From: Parabacteroides timonensis
GTDB taxonomy: Bacteria > Bacteroidota > Bacteroidia > Bacteroidales > Tannerellaceae
Direction of reading: 5' to 3'
Assembly: GCF_900128505.1 (NCBI RefSeq)
Contig: NZ_LT669941.1
Coordinates: forward strand, 1,424,048-1,488,047
DNA length: 64,000 nucleotides
In this document: in pieces, positions 1 through 7,883 of the stretch
Layout: every line of letters starts with the position of its first letter
How positions within the stretch are numbered: the first letter of the stretch is position 1
Program-made: the position numbers and the translations under genes
The notes under the pieces: model-generated
The model's input: the letters and a program-made list of their open reading frames with translations, nothing else
Database searches by the model: none
What the model was told of the DNA's origin: nothing

Positions 1-146
1 CCCCTGGCGGGCGGACTGGTATCTTCGCCCTGAAGCGGTAAAACTCCTACTGCAGCCGGAGTAGATGCTCCCAGCTCTTTACCTACAACGATAGCAGCAC
101 TTCCGGCTAGCGATCTTCTTAGGAATTGTCTTCTGTTAATACTCAT
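1..146 (-). CDS. N-terminus of a Tat-exported protein (partial)
   Basis: Only the first 48 codons lie in the window; the gene runs off its left edge. It starts with ATG at 144-146 and the peptide opens with MSINRRQFLRRS, a twin-arginine (Tat) signal, followed by a short hydrophobic stretch (SAAIVVG) and a Gly/Pro-rich segment. A folded, probably cofactor-bearing protein exported to the periplasm is expected, for example of the Gfo/Idh/MocA type, but the mature domain is not visible, so no function is assigned. It is transcribed away from the tRNA genes. Confidence 0.7.
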   Translation of the reverse strand, partial: MSINRRQFLRRSLAGSAAIVVGKELGASTPAAVGVLPLQGEDTSPPAR

Positions 147-321
147 GATAATAGATTTATAGATTAAGTGAATATTATATGAATTGCCAAAATAAGAATT
201 TATTTTCACACTTGCTATTTTATGAAAAAAAATAAACATTCTTTTTCAACTACAAATCAGACAGATAGATTGTTTTTGAAACGGAACAAGAGAAAAAACA
301 CAGAAAAAAACGGCCACTACT

Positions 322-352
322 ATTGCACGGTTTAAAATAATCACTACCTTTG
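322..352 (+). promoter_or_regulatory. Bacteroides-type promoter of the tRNA pair
   Basis: A TTG at 323-325 is followed after 19 bp by TACCTTTG (345-352), a match to the -33/-7 plan of the primary sigma factor of Bacteroidetes. It lies 25 bp before tRNA-Thr, as expected for a tRNA transcript. Confidence 0.65.
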
Positions 353-377
353 CACTCGCAAAACAGAAATACTGAAT

Positions 378-451
378 GCCTCTTTAGCTCAGTTGGCCAG
401 AGCACGTGATTTGTAATCTCGGGGTCGTTGGTTCGAATCCGACAAGAGGCT
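378..451 (+). tRNA. tRNA-Thr (anticodon TGT)
   Basis: A 74-nt cloverleaf. The acceptor arms GCCTCTT and AAGAGGC pair fully, the D arm is GCTC/GAGC, and the T arm is GTTGG TTCGAAT CCGAC. The anticodon loop TTTGTAA gives anticodon TGT (ACA codons). The anticodon stem CGTGA/TCTCG has one T-T mismatch. CCA is not encoded. Confidence 0.95.
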
Positions 452-458
452 CAAAAAG

Positions 459-547
459 AGTTGACAGTGGAAAGTTGACAGTTGACAGTTAATGTCACTT
501 TCCAGTTTTAAATCTGTCAACTGTCAATTACCAACTGTCAACTTTTT
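459..547. repeat. Intergenic TTGACAGT palindromic repeat between the tRNAs
   Basis: The spacer between the two tRNAs holds three direct TTGACAGT units, then their inverted forms (ctgtcaactgtcaa and aactgtcaact), giving a long imperfect hairpin. The same units occur at 3835-3957 and 22545-22578. It lies inside the presumed tRNA precursor, so it would be part of the transcript removed during processing. Confidence 0.7.
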
Positions 548-548
548 A

Positions 549-631
549 GGGCAGTTACCAGAGTGGCCAAATGGGGCTGACTGTAACTCAGCTGTCTTTC
601 GACTTCGGTGGTTCGAATCCATCACTGCCCA
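549..631 (+). tRNA. tRNA-Tyr (anticodon GTA)
   Basis: An 83-nt class II tRNA. The acceptor arms GGGCAGT/ACTGCCC pair fully and the discriminator is A. The anticodon loop CTGTAAC gives GTA. There is a long variable arm and the T arm is GGTGG TTCGAAT CCATC. It lies 97 nt after tRNA-Thr and is followed by a terminator, so the two probably form one transcript. Confidence 0.95.
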
Positions 632-636
632 CAGAG

Positions 637-668
637 AACCTCAGAAATTTATTTTCTGAGGTTTTTTT
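637..668 (+). terminator. Rho-independent terminator of the tRNA transcript
   Basis: An 11-bp stem (AACCTCAGAAA with TTTCTGAGGTT) with a small loop, then a run of T, six bases after tRNA-Tyr. Confidence 0.85.
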
Positions 669-803
669 GTTTTGGTACGTTACGTATGGACAAGGTTATC
701 ATCCAGACAAAAAAGAAAGATTTCCAAAGTCAAAGAAATGTACTTTGACCCAGGAAATCCTTTATTTGAAAAGTAATTCTTATTTCAGTTATACCGAAAT
801 GAA

Positions 804-1802
804 TTATACAATAGATGTCTTCTTCGTAAATTCAATGATTTCACTGATACGACCGAAGGCAAGCCCAGTTACAGTATCTGCACATCCGTAATAGATAGCG
901 ATACGGTCTGACTCCGGATCATGCAAAGCAGCACATGGGAATACCACGTTAGGAACATCTCCCATGCATTCATAATCTTTCTGCGGAGACAACAGGTATG
1001 GACCCGAACGGAATTTCACCTTCCAGGGTTCATCCAGATCCAACAGTGCGGAACCGAAGCTATATACATAACCGTTGCAGGAACGCAATACGCCATGATA
1101 GATCAACAGCCAACCTTCCGATGTCTCGATTGGAATAGGACCTGCACCGATCTTCATACACTGCCAGGCACTATCTTCGAACGCTGCCGGAGCCATTACA
1201 TGACGATGTTTTCCCCAGAAACACATATCAGGCGATTCGCTGTAGAAGATATCACCGAACGGAGTATGACCGTTATCGCTCGGACGGCTCAACATAGCAT
1301 AGTTACCGTTGATCTTACGAGGGAACATCACACCGTTACGGTTGAAAGGCAGATATGCATTTTCCAGCTGATGGAATGTTTCGAAATCGAATGTATAAGC
1401 CACACCGATCGTCGGGCCGTGATACCCGTTACACCAGGTAACATAATAACGGTCTTCGATGAAGCAGACACGCGGGTCGTATGCGTATACGAACTCTCCT
1501 ATCTCTTTGTCGTCGCACTCAAATTCGAGCTTTGTCTCGGAGATACTCCAGTGAATAGCATCCGCACTAAAACCGACATGCAGACGCATACGACGGTTTG
1601 TATCGTCGCAACGGAACACACCGGCATAACCTCCCTTGAACGGAACGACAGCGCTATTGAATACACTGTTGGATGTGGGGAGAATATCGCGTGGAATTAC
1701 AGGGTTCTGCGAATATCTCCAGATCACATCCTTACAATCAGCCGGGCGATCTTCCCAAGGCATATCAGGCAGCGGTTCGCCTACAATTTTCAGTTTATCC
1801 AT
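804..1802 (-). CDS. GH130 beta-1,4-mannoside phosphorylase, UhgbMP-like
   Basis: A 332-residue cytoplasmic protein without a signal peptide. It has the five-bladed propeller pattern of GH130 and is very close to the gut metagenomic enzyme UhgbMP (GH130_2) as I remember that sequence: N-terminal MPWEDRPADCKDVIWRYS, RCDDTNRRMRLHVGFS, YDPRVCFIEDRYYVTWCNGY and a C-terminus ending EFTKKTSIV. UhgbMP phosphorolyses beta-1,4-mannosides, including the Man-beta-1,4-GlcNAc core of N-glycans, releasing mannose 1-phosphate. The gene follows the sodium symporter by 36 bp and is probably co-transcribed, suggesting uptake of a mannoside and its phosphorolysis inside the cell. The GH92 mannosidases at 46838-53918 could supply the substrate. 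Family assignment is firm; the exact substrate is inferred. Confidence 0.92.
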   Translation of the reverse strand: MDKLKIVGEPLPDMPWEDRPADCKDVIWRYSQNPVIPRDILPTSNSVFNSAVVPFKGGYAGVFRCDDTNRRMRLHVGFSADAIHWSISETKLEFECDDKEIGEFVYAYDPRVCFIEDRYYVTWCNGYHGPTIGVAYTFDFETFHQLENAYLPFNRNGVMFPRKINGNYAMLSRPSDNGHTPFGDIFYSESPDMCFWGKHRHVMAPAAFEDSAWQCMKIGAGPIPIETSEGWLLIYHGVLRSCNGYVYSFGSALLDLDEPWKVKFRSGPYLLSPQKDYECMGDVPNVVFPCAALHDPESDRIAIYYGCADTVTGLAFGRISEIIEFTKKTSIV

Positions 1803-1838
1803 TTCTTGTTGATTTATTTTATAATTGACAATGCAAAA

Positions 1839-3785
1839 TTACCTCTTTTCATCCAGATTCAACTCTTTCATCAACGCATTATATTCCACTTCGTCCTTGC
1901 TCATCTTGTCATACCAGTTCTTCTTCAAGACCAAGGTAGTAATAGCCAGGATCAGGACACTGGTAAGCAGCGGCATTCCTTCGCGGATCACGATATACAT
2001 CGGAATGATGGTCAGACACATCTGCCAGATGATACCGATAGCGACATTGAACATATCGCGTTTAAAGTTCTTATTGGCTTTCACCTGCGGATATTTGGCA
2101 ACGACCTTATTGTAAACCGGTTTCCAGTAACCCCAGGGGCGTACGGTGATATAGAAGCGTTCCAGTGTTTCGTCATCCACCGGAGGAGCCGAGTAAGTTC
2201 CCACGATACAACCGATCAACGATACCACCAGCAACACCGGGAAGTAGAACAAAGGCAACATCGGTGCATTGTTGGCATACTCTCCTACTCTTTCTACGAA
2301 GTGTCCATCCACCATCGTGTAACCATCGAAGATAAACGGGCATACCATAGCAGCCAGGATACCGGTAATCATTCCCCAGAAATAACCGTTCCCGTTGAAA
2401 CGCCACCAATGCCATTTCAATAAGTTAGCAGCAATGTATCCGCCGTACAGAGCCGAAGTGATCCATTGCAGGACAGAGTTTACACTCTCTACGAAGAACC
2501 CGATCACCACACTGACTACCACAACGCCAACCGTCACAATGTAACTGGCACGGATCATCGTCTTATTGCTGGCATTCGGATTAATATATTTCTTATAAAT
2601 ATCGTTCACGATATAAGCCGGAGCCGCATTGGCCGTAGAAGCGAATGTCGACATAAACGCCGCAAGCAATCCGGCAAGCAGCAAACCGCATACACCGACA
2701 GGCACGAACTGGTTGATCGCATTCGGAAGGATCAGCTCGAAGTCGATCGCTCCTGTTTTTGTTGTCAGATCCAGGTCTTTAAAGAAGGCCAAGGCAAGGA
2801 TCGTAAAGCCCATGATCATCAGATAACGCGGTATTAATAGGATCACAGGAACGGAACCACTCATCAGGGCAGCTTCCTTACCGTTACGGCAGGAAAGGAT
2901 CTTCTGCATATCGTAGTTCGGCGCAGGACCAGCCATACTATTGAATACACCTTTAAAGAGCATCATCATAATAAAGATACCGAACAAACCGTACTGGTCG
3001 TTCATGATCTTTTCGTTGACGTCACTGAATATATCCGTCCATTTCATATCGAGTGTCCATCCGGGCACCAGGCTATCCCAACCGGCAGGCACAATAGAGG
3101 CTATCGTTTCCGGACTTACTTTCATCATAGCAATAACGGCTATGGTTATACCTGCCACCGTCATAATAGCAAACTGGACCACATCCGTCCACACAATACT
3201 CAACATACCGCCCAACATCACATAAATAGTAGCAATAGCGGTAAAGAATATACCATAAGCATGCGGCACATATTCGGCCGGAATATTGAACGGAACATAC
3301 TGGGAAACAAAATCCCAGGGGAAGAATATCTCCATAAACTTACCTACTCCGATAAAGCCGTAACTCAGGAAGCCCAGTACACCGATCAGGGCATAGATAA
3401 CGACAATTGTATGCGACAAATTGGAGCCCCGGTTCTTTCCGAAGCGTGTCTGTATCCATTCGGCTCCGGTCAATACATTCGACCTTCTCAGCCAGACAGA
3501 AAGATAAACCATCAGGAAGATTTGGTTAAATACGGGCCACAGCCAGGGAACCCAGGCACTTTTTACTCCATAAATAAAGGCTAGTGTAACCATCCACATA
3601 GTGCCCGAGATATCGAACTGGCCGGATGCGTTAGACAAGCCTAACATATAAAAAGGTAATGTTTTTCCTCCTAAAAAGTAGGAGTCCATGTTTTTCGACG
3701 CCTTTTTCTTCAGTACAAGACCGATGACGATCATCGCCACCAGATAGAGTGCAATGATGAAAATGTCGATAGGTTGCAATTTCAT
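1839..3785 (-). CDS. Sodium:solute symporter (SSS family)
   Basis: A 648-residue inner-membrane protein with about 13-14 hydrophobic segments. The N-terminus fits the SSS family: PIDIFIIALYLVAMIVIGLV, then SYFLGGKTLPFYMLGLSNASG and the MLGGMLSIVWTDVVQF segment. The C-terminus carries a soluble tail. Such proteins couple Na+ entry to import of sugars, sialic acid or small acids. The GH130 gene follows 36 bp downstream, so a mannosyl disaccharide is a reasonable guess for the cargo, but members of this family cannot be assigned by eye. Its own promoter lies at 3820-3851, so the pair can be expressed apart from the genes upstream. Confidence 0.9.
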   Translation of the reverse strand: MKLQPIDIFIIALYLVAMIVIGLVLKKKASKNMDSYFLGGKTLPFYMLGLSNASGQFDISGTMWMVTLAFIYGVKSAWVPWLWPVFNQIFLMVYLSVWLRRSNVLTGAEWIQTRFGKNRGSNLSHTIVVIYALIGVLGFLSYGFIGVGKFMEIFFPWDFVSQYVPFNIPAEYVPHAYGIFFTAIATIYVMLGGMLSIVWTDVVQFAIMTVAGITIAVIAMMKVSPETIASIVPAGWDSLVPGWTLDMKWTDIFSDVNEKIMNDQYGLFGIFIMMMLFKGVFNSMAGPAPNYDMQKILSCRNGKEAALMSGSVPVILLIPRYLMIMGFTILALAFFKDLDLTTKTGAIDFELILPNAINQFVPVGVCGLLLAGLLAAFMSTFASTANAAPAYIVNDIYKKYINPNASNKTMIRASYIVTVGVVVVSVVIGFFVESVNSVLQWITSALYGGYIAANLLKWHWWRFNGNGYFWGMITGILAAMVCPFIFDGYTMVDGHFVERVGEYANNAPMLPLFYFPVLLVVSLIGCIVGTYSAPPVDDETLERFYITVRPWGYWKPVYNKVVAKYPQVKANKNFKRDMFNVAIGIIWQMCLTIIPMYIVIREGMPLLTSVLILAITTLVLKKNWYDKMSKDEVEYNALMKELNLDEKR

Positions 3786-3819
3786 GATATTGAATTTTGT
3801 TATTAGGTTTAACGTTTAG

Positions 3820-3851
3820 CAAAGATATATAAATAGTTGACAGTTGACAAG
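3820..3851 (-). promoter_or_regulatory. Promoter of the symporter-GH130 pair
   Basis: Read on the minus strand, CTTG is followed after 20 bp by TATCTTTG (3820-3827), a good Bacteroides promoter 35 bp before the symporter start. The -33 TTG is part of the TTGACAGT/ACTTGTCA repeat next to it. Confidence 0.6.
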
Positions 3852-3957
3852 TGACAGTTGACAGTTATTTAGGCTTTCAGCCGAATAGATTCATTTTCAT
3901 GAAACAAACTGTTACTTATCAATTGCCAACTGTCAATATAAGCTATAACTGTCAACT
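3835..3957. repeat. TTGACAGT palindromic intergenic repeat
   Basis: Three TTGACAGT-like units on the left and inverted ACTGTCAA units on the right enclose an unrelated centre, the same plan as the repeat between the tRNAs. It fills almost the whole gap between the lipoprotein gene and the symporter. Confidence 0.7.
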
Positions 3958-3959
3958 CG

Positions 3960-4847
3960 TTAATCGATTGTACTGATTGAAGAAATCATACCGAATGTAT
4001 CATTGTCATTCAGGCTCCAGACAACCTTGTTGTTACCGTCGATTTCCATTAATTGCGGATTGTTCGATTCTTTAGCACTCGGATCATGTCCCTGCCAGTT
4101 ACAGATATACAGACCGTTGTTAGATGTGGGCAGCAACTGAGCAACGAAGAACAAAGAAACACCGTCGATATCGTTTGCACCGATCTTACGAACCACTTCG
4201 CCTTTGTCCAGGTTTACTTCCATCAAAGAATGTCCGTCGCCACAAGCAACCATGTAGTTACCATTGTTCAGCAATACAGTGCTATACGGGGTACCTTCCA
4301 GTTTGGTTGTTTTAACCAGTTCGCCGGCCGGAGAGATTTCACGTACTTCAGAAGTAGCGAAAAGAGGCATCAGGTAGTTACCTGACTTGTTCTTGTTCAC
4401 CTGGCGGAACTGGGCATGCGGGTTCTCGATACCTGTTTCATATACCGTTTCCGAAAGGATATCGCCCTTCGGGCTTACTTCCATGATCTTAGCCGGATGT
4501 CCACACCATGCCAACAGATAGTTACCATCAGGCAACACACGTGCAGTCTGCATTTCGCAAGTATCCGGAGCCGGAATGTTCCATAATTCTTTTTGATCGC
4601 GGGTGATCAGTTTTGCTCCTTTTTTATAAGCAAACAGGATGTTACCGTCCGGAGTAGCCACAGCCGAGTTACACTCCCAACCTTTTTGTATGGGATGTTC
4701 CCATTCGATCTGTTTTGTATTCTTGTCGATAATAACGATCTTATTCCAACCCGAGCCGGCCAGTAATAACTTCTGAGCTTTTTGCTGGCAGGATGTTGCT
4801 GCAAACAAGAAAAGAGCGGAGCACAGTAAAGCGAATATTTTTTTCAT
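3960..4847 (-). CDS. PQQ-like beta-propeller lipoprotein
   Basis: A 295-residue protein with a lipoprotein signal (LFLFAATSC, Cys20) and repeats of the type DGNYLLAW, SGNYLMPLF, NGNYMVAC and NGLYICNW, each ending in a beta strand, which fits a PQQ-like or arylsulfotransferase-type propeller. No catalytic residues can be named. It lies 84 bp after the LsrF-like aldolase gene on the same strand and is followed by repeat DNA and a new promoter, so it is probably the last gene of the VOC-dhaK-dhaL-aldolase transcript. A sensor or binding role at the membrane is possible but unproven. Confidence 0.75.
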   Translation of the reverse strand: MKKIFALLCSALFLFAATSCQQKAQKLLLAGSGWNKIVIIDKNTKQIEWEHPIQKGWECNSAVATPDGNILFAYKKGAKLITRDQKELWNIPAPDTCEMQTARVLPDGNYLLAWCGHPAKIMEVSPKGDILSETVYETGIENPHAQFRQVNKNKSGNYLMPLFATSEVREISPAGELVKTTKLEGTPYSTVLLNNGNYMVACGDGHSLMEVNLDKGEVVRKIGANDIDGVSLFFVAQLLPTSNNGLYICNWQGHDPSAKESNNPQLMEIDGNNKVVWSLNDNDTFGMISSISTID

Positions 4848-4931
4848 GGTAATTCAATGTGTGTATTATGTTATGTTCAGATACAACGAGGGGCAGAGCA
4901 GAGCCCCGCCCCTTCGGTGTTTATAGTTTGA

Positions 4932-5804
4932 TTATTTTGATAAATCCTGGAACAATTCAAATCCTTGCTGAGGAGTCAATCCCTGATGAACCACTGCATG
5001 AACAGCCTGGATCATAGCAACCGGATTTTCAGACTGGAATACGTTACGTCCCATATCGACACCGGCAGCACCGTCGTTGATTGCTTTATAACACAGATCC
5101 AATGCTTCCAGTTCAGGCAACTTCTTACCGCCTGCGATAACCACAGGAACCGGACAAGCAGCAACTACCTTTTCGAAACCGTCACAATAGTAAGTCTTCA
5201 CGATGTTTGCACCGTTTTCAGCACAGATACGTGAAGCCAGACCGAAGTAGCGGGCATCGCGAGCCATTTGTTTACCAACAGCAGTCACACCCATTACAGG
5301 GATACCATAACGAGATCCTTTATCTACGGCAGCAAACAAGTTGGCGATCGTTTTCGCTTCGTGTGCTTCGTCGCCGATAGCCAACATCACAGCCATAGCT
5401 GAAACGTTCATACGGATAGCGTCTTCGATATCGATCACTACGTTATCGTTGAGTTCTGTCAGGATAGATGTACCGGCATCCGAACGCAAACAGATCGGTT
5501 TATTTGTAGTTGTCGGGATAGTAGACTGAAGGATACCGCGTGTACACATGATACAGTCTGCATATTCTACCAGCGGTACGATATTCAGGTCGATACGCTC
5601 CAGACCGGAAGTCGGGCCCATAATGAAACCATGATCGAAAGCCAACATAACGGCTTTGCCTGTTTTCGGGTTGAAAATACGTGACAAACGATCTTTCATA
5701 CCCCAGGGAAGGTTTTCAGCACCCTTTACATGGAAACTTTGTTTTTGAGAGTCAACACCTAACCCAAAGTTACTGCCTTCTCTCAAATCGTCTAAATCTG
5801 CCAT
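4932..5804 (-). CDS. LsrF-like class I aldolase/thiolase
   Basis: A 290-residue cytoplasmic TIM-barrel enzyme. It starts MADLDDLREGSNFGLG and contains MKDRLSRIFNPKTGKAVMLA, AFDHG, GPTSGLERID and PVVIAGGKKLPE, all nearly the same as E. coli LsrF. The Schiff-base lysine is kept as Lys203 in NIVKTYY. LsrF acts on a phosphorylated autoinducer-2 product, but none of the other lsr genes (lsrK, lsrR, lsrG, transporter) is here. The neighbours are instead dhaL and dhaK (37 bp upstream), so the likely route is phosphorylation of a short ketose by DhaKL and cleavage of the product here. The true substrate is open; calling it an AI-2 enzyme from homology alone would be unsafe. Confidence 0.85.
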   Translation of the reverse strand: MADLDDLREGSNFGLGVDSQKQSFHVKGAENLPWGMKDRLSRIFNPKTGKAVMLAFDHGFIMGPTSGLERIDLNIVPLVEYADCIMCTRGILQSTIPTTTNKPICLRSDAGTSILTELNDNVVIDIEDAIRMNVSAMAVMLAIGDEAHEAKTIANLFAAVDKGSRYGIPVMGVTAVGKQMARDARYFGLASRICAENGANIVKTYYCDGFEKVVAACPVPVVIAGGKKLPELEALDLCYKAINDGAAGVDMGRNVFQSENPVAMIQAVHAVVHQGLTPQQGFELFQDLSK

Positions 5805-5840
5805 TTTTCTATTTTCTAAATTAAAAAGTTAATTACTCAA

Positions 5841-6455
5841 TTATAATGCTTCTGCGAAAGAAGCGAACATACAGCTCCAGGAGGTAGCACCGCTATCGGC
5901 ATAACCGATAGAACGTTCGCCGTAGTTACGGGCACGTCCGAAGTTAGCTTTCATGTTTACGGTTTGTTCAGCACCACGCAGGGCTGCTTCAGCACCCGCC
6001 GTCATAATTTCCTTGATATCGTCGGAAGAAGATGCTTCGATCGCTTCGATAGCCGGGATCAGGGCGTCCATCATGGTTTTATCACCCTTCTTAGCCTGTG
6101 TCTGTTTCTGCACGTTTGCAAGACCTCCGGCGAACATCTTCTTAACAGCAGCCGCATCCAGTTCGGTTCCGGCAGCGTTGTCGCTCATACCCAGGAAAAA
6201 TGCGCCTAACAAAGTACTTGTCGATCCGCTTGTTTCAAGCATTACGCCAAATCCCATATCATTCAGCATAGATTTGAATTCCGTACCTTTTTCCGAAGCC
6301 TTAACGACTACGGAGAAAGCAGTTACGATAGCTTGTCCGTGATCACCGTCACCAATTACCGCATCCAATTTAGAGAATTCGTATTCACGGGCTTTGATAT
6401 GCTTTAAGGCGTTATTCAGCATAGCACGGAAGCCCTCGATTGTCAATTGTTTCAT
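5841..6455 (-). CDS. dhaL: Dihydroxyacetone kinase subunit DhaL
   Basis: A 204-residue all-helical nucleotide-binding subunit. It has the Mg-nucleotide motif DAVIGDGDHG near residue 30, with the Asp residues of the family, GDKTMMDALIPA in the middle, and RNYGERSIGYADSGATS at the C-terminus. DhaL holds the ADP or ATP that phosphorylates the ketose bound by DhaK. It lies 9 bp after dhaK. No DhaM or other PTS phosphodonor is near, so either the nucleotide exchanges freely (ATP-dependent kinase) or the donor is encoded elsewhere. Related DhaKL pairs also phosphorylate erythrulose and similar ketoses. Confidence 0.92.
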   Translation of the reverse strand: MKQLTIEGFRAMLNNALKHIKAREYEFSKLDAVIGDGDHGQAIVTAFSVVVKASEKGTEFKSMLNDMGFGVMLETSGSTSTLLGAFFLGMSDNAAGTELDAAAVKKMFAGGLANVQKQTQAKKGDKTMMDALIPAIEAIEASSSDDIKEIMTAGAEAALRGAEQTVNMKANFGRARNYGERSIGYADSGATSWSCMFASFAEAL

Positions 6456-6464
6456 GTTATTTGT

Positions 6465-7481
6465 TTATTTACCGATAGTTGTCCAATAAGGTGCGTTTGC
6501 ACTCTTGTTCTTTAAATAGTCAATATGATCTGCATCCAGAATACCCATGATCATCTGGAAACCGGCTTGTTCCTGTACTGTCAGGATTTCCTGGATACGG
6601 CCGAATACAACTTCCATACCACGGGCTTCCAGTTCTTTGTAAGCTTTGCGGAAGATGATATTCAATTCCATGTGGGTAGTTGCACCTACGCCGTTGATGA
6701 TAAGCATCATTTTGTCGCCGGCTTTCGGTTGCAGTTGCTGACATAATAGGTCTACCATTTCAGCAGCAGTAGCATCGGCAGATACCAACGGTTTCTGGCC
6801 GCCACCACCTTCACCATGCTGTCCCATACCGATTTCCATAACACCGTCAGGCAGGTCGGTGATAGTTGCATTGTTCTGCGGGTGTGTACAAGAACGCATG
6901 GCCACAGCCAGAGTTGCTGTCTTTGCTGTAAAACGTTCACCGATCTCGATCAGTTCGTCCAGAGACTTACCTTCGTCGGCAGCAGCACCCAGGATCTTGA
7001 ACAAAGGTACACAACCTGCCAGACCGCGACGATCGTTAGTCGGAGCACCGATACCGGCACTGATATCATCGTGAGTCAGGATCTGTTTTACTTTGATACC
7101 TACACGTTCAGCCAACTGGCAAGCCATGTTTGCGCTCATCACGTCACCTGAATGATTCAATACAACCAACAGGATACCGGCTTCACGTTTCATCAACTGC
7201 AAAGCCTGGAACAGACGCTGTGCACCCGGAGCTGCAAAGATATCTCCTACTACGGAGCAATCCAACATACCGTCGCCTACGAAACCACTCAGTGCGGGTT
7301 CATGGCCAGAACCGCCCAAAGTAACGATAGCAACTTTGTCTTCTCCTTTCGGATTGGCACGTACAACGATGTTTTCAGCAGCCAGTTTTACCTGTTCGGG
7401 ATAAGCCAGTACATAACCTTCCAGTAATTCCGGAGTTACTTGTTCGGGGTCATTTATGAATTTAGTCTTAATTTCTGACAT
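6465..7481 (-). CDS. dhaK: Dihydroxyacetone kinase subunit DhaK
   Basis: A 338-residue substrate-binding subunit. It keeps the GGSGHEP motif (His for binding), the Asp in LNHSGD, and GMGQHGEGG, whose His forms the covalent hemiaminal with the ketose carbonyl in E. coli DhaK. Length fits the family (about 330-356). An unusually good Shine-Dalgarno site for this phylum, AGGAGG, lies 9 nt before the ATG (7491-7496), pointing to strong translation. The gene follows the VOC gene by 36 bp. Dihydroxyacetone or a longer ketose such as erythrulose could be the substrate; the LsrF-like aldolase downstream favours a ketose whose phosphate is then cleaved. Confidence 0.92.
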   Translation of the reverse strand: MSEIKTKFINDPEQVTPELLEGYVLAYPEQVKLAAENIVVRANPKGEDKVAIVTLGGSGHEPALSGFVGDGMLDCSVVGDIFAAPGAQRLFQALQLMKREAGILLVVLNHSGDVMSANMACQLAERVGIKVKQILTHDDISAGIGAPTNDRRGLAGCVPLFKILGAAADEGKSLDELIEIGERFTAKTATLAVAMRSCTHPQNNATITDLPDGVMEIGMGQHGEGGGGQKPLVSADATAAEMVDLLCQQLQPKAGDKMMLIINGVGATTHMELNIIFRKAYKELEARGMEVVFGRIQEILTVQEQAGFQMIMGILDADHIDYLKNKSANAPYWTTIGK

Positions 7482-7517
7482 GGTGTTTTTCCTCCTTGTT
7501 TTGTTTAGGTTTATAAA

Positions 7518-7838
7518 TTATTTGATTTCCATTAATTCGATAGCGATGCCTTCTTCTTCGATGAAAGCGATAGTCAGATGTTCGTCGCATACAGCCGGGC
7601 CAAAGATCACTTTAGTACCTTTCAGAGCTTCGTCCAGTGAAGGAACAGTGTAAGCCAGGTGACCATTAGTCTTTACCAGATCAGGTAAACAACTTTTAGC
7701 CGGATCATCAAATTTCAGGAATTCGATTTTATTAGGGCTCTTGCTGTAATCCGTTAACCATACGTTCAAACCTTCGTTGAACATAGCACCTTCTTTGTTT
7801 TCGTTGGTAAGAATACCTACATGATTAAATGTTCTCAT
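7518..7838 (-). CDS. VOC (glyoxalase-fold) small protein
   Basis: A 106-residue cytoplasmic protein. ATG at 7838 (MRTFNHVGIL) is preferred to a GTG two codons earlier. The opening FNHVGILT, the central HLAYTVPSLDEAL and the closing IAIELMEI show the beta-alpha-beta-beta-beta plan of the vicinal oxygen chelate superfamily, with candidate metal ligands His (NHVG), His (GHLAY) and Glu (IELME). It begins the dhaK-dhaL-aldolase set and follows the CcsBA gene by 45 bp. Candidate roles are epimerase or isomerase for a sugar phosphate, or methylglyoxal detoxification; the sequence does not decide. Confidence 0.75.
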   Translation of the reverse strand: MRTFNHVGILTNENKEGAMFNEGLNVWLTDYSKSPNKIEFLKFDDPAKSCLPDLVKTNGHLAYTVPSLDEALKGTKVIFGPAVCDEHLTIAFIEEEGIAIELMEIK

Positions 7839-7883
7839 GATCACTAAAATTTAATGTTAAACTACTATTTAATTAATTCTATT

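Noticed and set aside
729..749. Inverted repeat GTCAAAG/CTTTGAC after the tRNA terminator
   Set aside because: Seven-base arms with no T-run and no gene start nearby; too weak to assign a role.
921..2423. A 500-codon plus-strand open frame opposite the GH130 and symporter genes
   Set aside because: It runs antisense to two well-recognised genes, has His/Arg/Thr-rich composition with no family motif, and is a codon-bias shadow.
4932..5804. Autoinducer-2 processing locus (lsr)
   Set aside because: Only an LsrF-like enzyme is present; kinase LsrK, LsrG, LsrR and the transporter are missing, and the neighbours are dhaK and dhaL.
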